Below are positions 54,499 through 62,097 of a stretch of 64,000 nucleotides of DNA, in pieces (the stretch's first letter is position 1; the number at the start of each line of letters is the position of its first letter). The notes under the pieces are model-generated. The model did no database searches. It was given only the letters and a program-made list of their open reading frames with translations, and was not told the origin of the DNA. Source of the DNA: Clostridium_AI sp002297865 (lineage in GTDB: Bacteria > Bacillota > Clostridia > Lachnospirales > Lachnospiraceae); the NCBI GenBank assembly GCA_937903005.1, contig CALFNR010000126.1, positions 3,096 through 67,095 of the forward strand, read 5' to 3'. The translations under genes and the position numbers were made by a program.

Positions 54499-55623
54499 AT
54501 GAGAGATAAAGTGAAACTGGATTTTTATGATGCATTTCAATGTATTGCACACCAGTGTTCCATTACCTGTTGTCAGGAATGGAAGATAGAAGTAGATGAC
54601 AATACTTATAAAAAGTGGAATTCGTTAAGCCTCCAGAAAGCTGGGGAAAAAAACTTGAGTGAATACGTTGAGACTAAGGATGATAGCAGAGTTATATGTT
54701 TAAATTCTGAAAATAAATGTCCCTTTTTAAATAAGGAAAAATTATGTAAGCTGGTACTAGAGCTAGGGGACGAAACCCTTTCTAATACATGTAAGACATT
54801 TCCAAGAGAAATTCATGAATTCGATAACCGAGTAGAATATTCGTTAGTATCCTGTTGCCCTGAAGTGATAGATATGCTAAACAGACAAGAAAAATTAACA
54901 TTTGACATGAACATAGAGTTTCGTTGTCAGGATACGTTATTTCAGATTAGACAATTACTGATTTCCATTATACAAAAACAGGAGTATTCGCTGTCGGAAT
55001 CCCTTATGATAGGGTATTATATTCTACAGGAACTAATCGAAGGAAGAAGTTTAAACTGGGAACGTTATCGGGATGACGTAACAGTAAAAGCACGATTGAA
55101 CGCTATCAATCAAATGGAATTTTCAATGATAAATACGTTTTATGAGCGAAACGAATTATTTCTTGATTTAGCTGAGAATTATAGAGTGGAAAAGCTTTAC
55201 GTTTCGTATTTGAACGATATAGCTCATCTGGCAGAAAAATTCGAAGACCATATGGATGAAGAGGAACTAGCGTCAGAGCTAAAGGAATTTATGTCCCAGT
55301 TACAGCAATATGAACAGCTGTTTCGAAACTATCTTGCGGCAGAGTTATTTACGAATAGCTTGATACCAGATTCTGATTTTGAAAGTATGGTTATGATGTA
55401 TCAGTGGATTACTATGGAATACGTAACAATTAGACATGCGCTTTACTTAAAATGGAAAACAGATGGAAAACCAGAACTTCAATATTCTACAGTTCGTGAT
55501 TATATTGTAATTATTTCAAGAATGACAGGTTATGATCAGGAAGACATTGAGGAGTATTTTGAAAACTGCTTTGAGTCTGTTATCTGGGAATGGGGATATC
55601 TTGCTTTACTAACTGGAAATTGA
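54499..55623 (+). CDS. fliB: Flagellin lysine-N-methylase FliB
   Basis: 374 residues. The Cys-rich pattern of FliB is complete: CSITCCQEW near the start, CPFLNKEKLC, and TLSNTCKTFPRE followed by SCCPEV. These Cys are thought to bind an iron-sulphur cluster in this methyltransferase family. FliB methylates lysines of flagellin. No flagellar gene is visible in this window, so the target may lie elsewhere or be another surface protein. AGGAG precedes the ATG. Confidence 0.87.
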   Translation: MRDKVKLDFYDAFQCIAHQCSITCCQEWKIEVDDNTYKKWNSLSLQKAGEKNLSEYVETKDDSRVICLNSENKCPFLNKEKLCKLVLELGDETLSNTCKTFPREIHEFDNRVEYSLVSCCPEVIDMLNRQEKLTFDMNIEFRCQDTLFQIRQLLISIIQKQEYSLSESLMIGYYILQELIEGRSLNWERYRDDVTVKARLNAINQMEFSMINTFYERNELFLDLAENYRVEKLYVSYLNDIAHLAEKFEDHMDEEELASELKEFMSQLQQYEQLFRNYLAAELFTNSLIPDSDFESMVMMYQWITMEYVTIRHALYLKWKTDGKPELQYSTVRDYIVIISRMTGYDQEDIEEYFENCFESVIWEWGYLALLTGN

Positions 55624-55801
55624 AGGAAAAGTAAGAGCGATTGATAATTAAGTCGGAGAGTCTAATGAAGAAGATTGATACGAGAATGCTGATTGTGGAA
55701 TAAGCATAGAAATAGGTAAAAGAAAATAATGTAAACATCAAACAAATAACGCCATGGTAAATTATAGAATATGTGAAAATTCATAGACAGTTTTGAAAAG
55801 A
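55624..55801 (+). other. Intergenic stretch upstream of the cellulose synthase gene
   Basis: About 180 bases with no gene I can support. A 12-codon ATG frame near 55664 may be debris. No clear promoter or terminator was found. The ribosome site of the following gene is weak. Confidence 0.3.
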
Positions 55802-58192
55802 ATGTCTATAATTGTCGACGAACAAAGCTATAATTCTAGGAGGAAGAAAGTGAAAATAAGTAAACCTAAATTACTAGTTACGTTGACAATGGTTACCACA
55901 TTAATCTATTTGCTGTGGCGTTCTTTTTTTACGCTTCCATTGAAACATGGAAGAATTGCAATGTTACTGGGAATCATACTATTACTGTCCGAAATATTTG
56001 GAATGTTTGAGCAGATGATACATTTTAAAAATATGACAGTACTTAGTTATCCAAAGAAACCAGACGTTACGGGGATGGACTATCCAACGGTGGATGTCTT
56101 TATCGCTACATACAATGAACCCGTTGAATTACTATTTAAAACTGTAAATGCTTGTACCAATATGGTATATCCAGAAATGGAAAAAGTGCAGATTTATCTG
56201 TGTGACGATGGAGAACGAAAAGAAGTAAAAAGACTGGCAAAAAAATTCAAAGTGAATTACCTTGCTAGGGAGGAACATTCTGGAGCAAAAGCAGGAAATT
56301 TGAATCATGCTTTAGCACATTCAAAAGGAGAGCTGATTGTTACCTTTGATGCAGATATGATTCCAAGAAGCAATTTTCTTATGGAATGTGTTCCATACTT
56401 TATGCATGACTTACAGCGTGCGAAGCTGTTAGAGCAAAAGGATGGAAAGGAAGCAAGAAGAAACCGAAAAGGGAAATTTGGATTTGTGCAGACGCCTCAG
56501 AGTTTCTATAACCTTGATCTGTTTCAATATAATTTGTATTCGGAAGAGAATATTCCCAATGAACAAGATTATTTTTATCGAGACATTCAGTTGGCGAAGA
56601 ACCGTACCAATTCCGTAATATATGGCGGATCAAATACAGTTCTTTCAAGAGAGGCACTAGAAGAAATCGGTGGTTTTGTAACCAATGTGATAACAGAGGA
56701 TTTTGCTACGGGTATGTTAATTCAGTCAAAAGGGTATAAATGTTTGGCTATTGACAAGGTTCTTGCGTCGGGTCTGTCACCAGAGGATATGGAGAGTCTG
56801 GTAAAACAGCGTCGCAGATGGGCCAGAGGATGCATTCAGACAGGACGGAAATGGAGTATTGTAAGAAGAGAAGGATTATCTGTGCAGCAGAAGATATCCT
56901 ATCTAGTATCCATTGCATATTGGTATGATAGCATCAAGCGTTTCATCTACATGCTTGCACCGATTATGTACTCCGTATTTGGGATCACAGTATTCAAAGC
57001 GAGTCCGTTAGAATTACTTGTATTTTGGCTTCCGATGTACTGGATTAACAGTGTTACCATTAAATATTTGTCTGGTAATATCAGAACATTGCAATGGACC
57101 AATATATACGAAACCATTATGTTTCCATTGCTTTTAAAAGACGTGTTTCTTGAAATTATGGGAATTTCCCAAACTACGTTTTCCGTTACCAGAAAAGGAA
57201 ATGCAAAAGAAGACAAGGGATACCAGTTTAAAGTGGCAATTCCCCATATTATTTTGACATCTTTAACTGTAATTGGTGCAGCTCGAACCATTTATGTTAT
57301 TTTTGCAACTGGAAATGTAGGAATTTCATTTTTATTATTTTGGCTGGTTGTTAACTTGTATCACTTAATAATGGCACTTTTCTTTTTGCTAGGAAGAAAA
57401 TCCTTTCGAAAGGCAGAGAGATTTCACATTTGTGTGGATTGTACCATTTACGCTGAACATGAACTGATTCAGGTAAAAACACATGATATTTCGGAAGGTG
57501 GTTTTTCCATTATTTTGGATGCTCCTCATTTCATAGAGCCAGAAAATGAAATAAAGATTGTACTGTCTGAACAAGGATACAGAGCTGTTGTCTATGGAAA
57601 AATTGTTCAGGTTATGAGATGTGAGAGTGGATGGAAGTATGCATTTCGAATTATAAAAACGGAAGAACAAGACTACAAACAGCTTCTTCATATATTGTAT
57701 GACAGAGTTCCTCCATTAACGAAGAAAGTTAGAGAAAATATTGGATTTTACGATAACATTAAGACCAATATATTGAAACGAACGATTCAGCATAACTCTC
57801 ATTTTAATCGAAAGCTGCCTCGTGTCATGATGAGCCAGGAGACAAAAGATGAATATGGTGAGCGTGTAATCGTACAAAGTTTTGATTACTGGTATGTATC
57901 TTTGGCAGTGGATTCCTGGCGTGAAGTAAAGCGTATGAGAACAGTGCTGTTAGGAAATGAAGTGGAATTATTATTAGAGTACGGACGAGAATTGCCTTAT
58001 GGGAGGGAGAATACGGTCTCTTGGAAAGTTTTATTGTATAAAATTGTGAACTGGCAAGAAGTTATGGAAAATCCGAGGACAATGCATATTCTGTTGGAAC
58101 TGGATCAGATGTATCAGGAAGCTACAAGAATAACAAAAGAGAAAGGTAAAGCTCAAGGCACAGTTGAATTTGATGAATTGGCTTTATTATAG
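55802..58192 (+). CDS. Cellulose synthase catalytic subunit with C-terminal PilZ domain (BcsA/CcsA-like)
   Basis: About 796 residues from the ATG at 55802; a TTG three codons earlier is possible. Two N-terminal membrane helices, then the GT2 domain with VFIATYNEP, LCDDGERKE, FDADM, TEDFATG and QRRRW (339-343 counted from the TTG), further membrane helices, and the PilZ domain with RKAER (539-543) and DISEGG (565-570). These last residues bind c-di-GMP, so synthesis should be switched on by that signal. It polymerises UDP-glucose into beta-1,4-glucan and extrudes it. Downstream genes add an apparent accessory and acylation machinery. Confidence 0.9.
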   Translation: MSIIVDEQSYNSRRKKVKISKPKLLVTLTMVTTLIYLLWRSFFTLPLKHGRIAMLLGIILLLSEIFGMFEQMIHFKNMTVLSYPKKPDVTGMDYPTVDVFIATYNEPVELLFKTVNACTNMVYPEMEKVQIYLCDDGERKEVKRLAKKFKVNYLAREEHSGAKAGNLNHALAHSKGELIVTFDADMIPRSNFLMECVPYFMHDLQRAKLLEQKDGKEARRNRKGKFGFVQTPQSFYNLDLFQYNLYSEENIPNEQDYFYRDIQLAKNRTNSVIYGGSNTVLSREALEEIGGFVTNVITEDFATGMLIQSKGYKCLAIDKVLASGLSPEDMESLVKQRRRWARGCIQTGRKWSIVRREGLSVQQKISYLVSIAYWYDSIKRFIYMLAPIMYSVFGITVFKASPLELLVFWLPMYWINSVTIKYLSGNIRTLQWTNIYETIMFPLLLKDVFLEIMGISQTTFSVTRKGNAKEDKGYQFKVAIPHIILTSLTVIGAARTIYVIFATGNVGISFLLFWLVVNLYHLIMALFFLLGRKSFRKAERFHICVDCTIYAEHELIQVKTHDISEGGFSIILDAPHFIEPENEIKIVLSEQGYRAVVYGKIVQVMRCESGWKYAFRIIKTEEQDYKQLLHILYDRVPPLTKKVRENIGFYDNIKTNILKRTIQHNSHFNRKLPRVMMSQETKDEYGERVIVQSFDYWYVSLAVDSWREVKRMRTVLLGNEVELLLEYGRELPYGRENTVSWKVLLYKIVNWQEVMENPRTMHILLELDQMYQEATRITKEKGKAQGTVEFDELALL

Positions 58193-58203
58193 GGGATTGT
58201 AAC

Positions 58204-59256
58204 ATGAAGAAAGAAGTAAAAATGCTAGTAGTGACTTTCGTGACTGGATTGGTTCTCTTTTTAAACTGCGGTGACAGTGTTCTTGCCCAGGCAGGGAAAA
58301 CAAAAGAAATTCCAATCAAGTCCCTAAAGTATCACAACAATGGGGGAACAGTACAGTTTAAGCGTTCAAAACAGAATGGAGTATGGGCAGAGTTTGACAC
58401 GGCAGGGGAGAAGAAGGGATATTACACAACCTATATTTATGCAGAACAGAAAGAAGTCATAGGCAACGATTCTGTTATTTCCTTTCATATGAAAACAAAG
58501 CAGGAAGTTCGCATGAATGTTGATGTTGTGTTATCACCGGAATATCATACGTATACCACGGAAGAAGGAAGTAAAGTATTCTTAAAGAGTGACGGTAGTA
58601 ATCAATTTGAAGTTCGCTTCATTGAATATGGAGCATTTGAAGTGCCAGGGAATTTTTCTGGAAATGTTTATTTTCCTATCGCTTCCGAAAAAAAATTCCT
58701 AGACACGTATGGAATTGGTTTTAGTGTCGTTTTAAGCCAAGAGCAACGAGTTGAATTTTTCATGGATAAGATATACATTTCCAGTGGAACTACCTGTTTG
58801 GATGATGTTCTTTATACGGAGTTTGAGGTAAAGGGTGAGAAATATCCAGAGATTCCTATGTATGGAGAGTATTATTACTCTTACAAAGTGAAATTTCCTG
58901 ATGGAAAGAGAAAAAAATATCAGGTTACCTATAAACTGGAAAAACCAGTTGAGGGGGTTACAGTTGATTCTATTGGAAGACTATCTGTTAAGAGTGGAAC
59001 AGAACCGCAGAGCATATCCATTTTGATGCAGATAAATAAAAAGCTACAGTATCAATACGAGGTAGAGTTAACAGAATCGTGGCTTGCTAAAGTGGAAAAT
59101 GTGGATGTAAGCAGCTTTGTAGTGCCAAAAGTAGAAGAAGTGAAGCCAGTAGACTCTGAAATTGAGATACCGTATACGTTTCTTCGAATAATAGGATTCA
59201 TTTTGAGTGTATCATTTAGTATTTTTTATGTCTTAAAAATAAGAAGGAAAGGGTAG
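58204..59256 (+). CDS. Secreted, C-terminally anchored partner of the cellulose synthase
   Basis: 350 residues. A signal peptide (about 1-28), a beta-rich extracellular part, and a C-terminal membrane helix (about 322-344) followed by KIRRKG. Topology is that of BcsB, which has an extracytoplasmic domain and one C-terminal helix that completes the cellulose channel, but the chain is half as long and I see no sequence proof. It lies 12 bases after the synthase and 9 before the MBOAT gene, so a role in polymer export or in presenting it to the acyltransferase is inferred. Confidence 0.6.
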   Translation: MKKEVKMLVVTFVTGLVLFLNCGDSVLAQAGKTKEIPIKSLKYHNNGGTVQFKRSKQNGVWAEFDTAGEKKGYYTTYIYAEQKEVIGNDSVISFHMKTKQEVRMNVDVVLSPEYHTYTTEEGSKVFLKSDGSNQFEVRFIEYGAFEVPGNFSGNVYFPIASEKKFLDTYGIGFSVVLSQEQRVEFFMDKIYISSGTTCLDDVLYTEFEVKGEKYPEIPMYGEYYYSYKVKFPDGKRKKYQVTYKLEKPVEGVTVDSIGRLSVKSGTEPQSISILMQINKKLQYQYEVELTESWLAKVENVDVSSFVVPKVEEVKPVDSEIEIPYTFLRIIGFILSVSFSIFYVLKIRRKG

Positions 59257-59264
59257 CAGAACCA

Positions 59265-60677
59265 ATGTTATTTTCAAGTATTATATTTTTATTTTATTTT
59301 CTACCAGTTGTGTTGGTCCTCTACTATGGAACTTTCTGGTCGAGGAGATTACAAAATACTCTGCTTTTATTGGTAAGTTTGTTTTTCTATGGGTGGGGAG
59401 AACCAAAGTATGTGTTTTTAATGATTGGTTCCATTGTGTTTAATTATGTAATGGGAATGCTCATTCATAGGTATCAGAAGCGGTTTTTGCTTGTACTTAC
59501 TATTGTTGGTAATTTAGGCGTATTGTTTGTATTTAAATATCTAAGCTTTTTTGTTCGTAACCTAAATGCGGCAACAGATTATCGTTATCAGCTTAGTGTA
59601 CCTAATATTGTACTTCCAATTGGGATATCCTTCTTTACTTTTCAAGCAATGTCCTATGTGATTGATGTGTATCGAAAAAATGTGAAAGTGCAGAAAAATC
59701 CATTTTATCTTGGGTTATATGTATCGTTCTTTCCGCAGTTAATTGCAGGTCCTATTGTCAGATATGCTGCCATAGAAGAACAGATTATGAATCGAAAAGA
59801 AACTTGGCAGAAGTTTTCAGCAGGAAGCTGCCGGTTTATTATGGGATTATCGAAAAAGGTGCTTATATCCAATAATATGGCAGTTATTGCAGACCGAATT
59901 TTTACAATGCAAGGACAGCAACATATTCCAGTCAGTCTTGCCTGGCTTGGAGCCATCGCGTATACGTTACAGATTTATTATGACTTTTCAGGTTACTCAG
60001 ATATGGCAATTGGACTCGGACTGATGTTTGGGTTTAAATTTGAAGAGAACTTTAATTATCCTTATATATCAAGGTCCATCGGAGAGTTTTGGAGAAGATG
60101 GCATATTTCTCTTGGCACATGGTTTAAGGAATATGTGTATTTCCCACTTGGCGGTTCCAGGGTAGCCAACAAAGACAAAATGGTTCGTAACATGCTTGTG
60201 GTCTGGGCGCTTACAGGAATATGGCATGGTGCTGAATGGACCTTTGTCTTTTGGGGATTATTCAATTTTGTCTTTCTTATGTTAGAAAGGCTATTGGATT
60301 TTGAGAGCAGCGATATTCCATCTGTGATAAAACATGTATACTGTATGCTGTTGGTTACATTAGGCTGGGTATTATTCCGATCCACAGATTTGATACAGGC
60401 AGGCAGGTATATTGCAGATATGTTTGGTTTTGGAAAAGAAGGATTGTCAAGCCAATATACATGGATGTTTATTCGCGAAAACATTGTGTTTCTAATGGCA
60501 GGTATTATTTTTTCCATGCCAATAGCTCAAAAAACCAATGCTTATATATACAAACAAAAGAGCAGGTATCAAGTTTTAGAAGCTTGCTATCCTTTCGCAG
60601 TAATAGCGCTTTTTATCATTAGTATTAGTTATCTGGTGAAAGGAACCTACAATCCTTTTATTTACTTTAATTTCTAG
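59265..60677 (+). CDS. MBOAT family O-acyltransferase (AlgI/DltB-like)
   Basis: 470 residues with many membrane helices. The diagnostic stretch is GEFWRRWHISLGTWFKEYVY followed by LTGIWHGAEWTF, containing the catalytic His. AlgI-type enzymes move acyl, usually acetyl, groups across the membrane to exported polysaccharides. Next to cellulose synthase it should supply acetyl for cellulose, as in the wss genes of Pseudomonas and the clostridial ccs locus. Confidence 0.9.
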   Translation: MLFSSIIFLFYFLPVVLVLYYGTFWSRRLQNTLLLLVSLFFYGWGEPKYVFLMIGSIVFNYVMGMLIHRYQKRFLLVLTIVGNLGVLFVFKYLSFFVRNLNAATDYRYQLSVPNIVLPIGISFFTFQAMSYVIDVYRKNVKVQKNPFYLGLYVSFFPQLIAGPIVRYAAIEEQIMNRKETWQKFSAGSCRFIMGLSKKVLISNNMAVIADRIFTMQGQQHIPVSLAWLGAIAYTLQIYYDFSGYSDMAIGLGLMFGFKFEENFNYPYISRSIGEFWRRWHISLGTWFKEYVYFPLGGSRVANKDKMVRNMLVVWALTGIWHGAEWTFVFWGLFNFVFLMLERLLDFESSDIPSVIKHVYCMLLVTLGWVLFRSTDLIQAGRYIADMFGFGKEGLSSQYTWMFIRENIVFLMAGIIFSMPIAQKTNAYIYKQKSRYQVLEACYPFAVIALFIISISYLVKGTYNPFIYFNF

Positions 60678-60691
60678 TTAGGAGAAATGAA

Positions 60692-61873
60692 ATGAATCGC
60701 TACTTTATAAAAAAAGCAATTGGAGCAGCCTGTTTTATTGTAATGATTCTATCTGGATTTATGATGAATGTAAAACAACTATCTCTGAAAATAGACTGGG
60801 GAGCAGGCCCAGAGCAAATCGTTTCAGAGATAGAATCCGGAGTGAATGAGCAGTTTTATGGTCGTCATGGTTTTATCGATCTGTTTGGTGCACTGCAAAG
60901 AGTAATGGGAAAACGGGAAATGAATGATTTTGAAGTGGTGCAGGATGAACAGGGATTCCTGCATTACACGTATTTTGGAGAAGGAGCAAGTGAGACCACA
61001 GAGTTAGTTGAGGCATTAGATGACTATCGGAATGGTATTGAGGATAAGAATGTTAAATTTATGTATGCCATGACACCAGATAAATTTATTCCAGGTTATA
61101 CGACGTTTTCAAAAGGAATGCCTTATAACTATGCTAATGAAACAGCAGACCAGTTTTTAGAGAATTTAGAAAAATACAAGATTGATTCTCTCGATTTTCG
61201 TGATGGATTAGAAGAAAGCGGTATTGCTAAGGAAAACCTGTTTTATAAAACGGATCATCATTGGAAAGTGGAGACGGCATTTTGGGGATTTACTAGACTG
61301 CTTGAAGTGTTAGGAGAAAAATATGGTCTTGAGATTCCTAATTATAAGGAAGTAACCAATCTTGATAATTATAATCAGATAACGTATCCTAATTCGTTTA
61401 TAGGGTCTATGGGGCGTAAAAATGGAGTGTATTATAGTGGTGTAGATGATTTTACTTTCATTTATCCAAAGTTTCAGACTGAATATGCGTATAAAGCAGT
61501 TACTAAGGATGCAAAGATAGAGACTTATGGAACCTTCGACCAGGCGTTACTCTGTATGCTGCCATTTGCGCAGGACAGAAATAAATATGATGTAATGAGT
61601 GATAAATATGCTGGTTATCTGTATGGAAATCAAGGAATTGCACATATTCAGAATAAGAAGGTAAAGGGACCAAAAATAATGCTTGTAAAGGATTCGTTTA
61701 TGCTTCCGCTGGCATCCTTTTTGTCTACGGTCTGTTCGGATGTGTATTTAGTGGATACTAGATATTATGAAAAAAGTATATTAGATTACACAAATTCTAT
61801 TAAAAATTTGGATTATATCATCGTCTCTTATACTCCTCAGGATTTGACGGAAGAATTCTTTCAATTTCAATAA
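60692..61873 (+). CDS. DHHW/AlgX-J-like SGNH acyltransferase
   Basis: 393 residues. One N-terminal membrane helix (about 9-27) places the enzyme outside. The motif KTDHHW near residue 190 marks the DHHW/AlgX family, and LVKDSF near 330 supplies the nucleophilic Ser block. It should take the acyl group from the MBOAT partner encoded 14 bases upstream and put it on the glucan. A strong terminator follows. Confidence 0.83.
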   Translation: MNRYFIKKAIGAACFIVMILSGFMMNVKQLSLKIDWGAGPEQIVSEIESGVNEQFYGRHGFIDLFGALQRVMGKREMNDFEVVQDEQGFLHYTYFGEGASETTELVEALDDYRNGIEDKNVKFMYAMTPDKFIPGYTTFSKGMPYNYANETADQFLENLEKYKIDSLDFRDGLEESGIAKENLFYKTDHHWKVETAFWGFTRLLEVLGEKYGLEIPNYKEVTNLDNYNQITYPNSFIGSMGRKNGVYYSGVDDFTFIYPKFQTEYAYKAVTKDAKIETYGTFDQALLCMLPFAQDRNKYDVMSDKYAGYLYGNQGIAHIQNKKVKGPKIMLVKDSFMLPLASFLSTVCSDVYLVDTRYYEKSILDYTNSIKNLDYIIVSYTPQDLTEEFFQFQ

Positions 61874-61893
61874 TCATTAATAATCGAAAAGTT

Positions 61894-61942
61894 GCGGTAA
61901 AAATACTATAATAATTTAGGTATTTTGACCGCCTTTTTTTTA
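61894..61942 (+). terminator. Terminator of the cellulose synthase operon
   Basis: GCGGT (61894-61898) pairs with ACCGC (61928-61932) and AAAATAC (61900-61906) with GTATTTT (61920-61926), with one opposing mismatch, followed by a C and a long T run from 61934. Confidence 0.88.
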
Positions 61943-62009
61943 CATTTTTGAGAGCAAAAAAAATGACTGCATCTTAGGTATATAAATCACCTATTTCACG
62001 CAAAATGAA

Positions 62010-62038
62010 TTGAATAGAAAATTCTACAATGGTAAAAT
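62010..62038 (+). promoter_or_regulatory. Promoter of the GH5 cellulase gene
   Basis: TTGAAT (62010-62015) and TAAAAT (62033-62038), 17-base spacer, 60 bases before the start codon. Each hexamer differs from consensus at one or two positions. Confidence 0.5.
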
Positions 62039-62097
62039 ATATTTGCTATTAAGAAATTAGGAAAACAATATTAAAAAAGAGAAAGGAAAGTGGAGAG

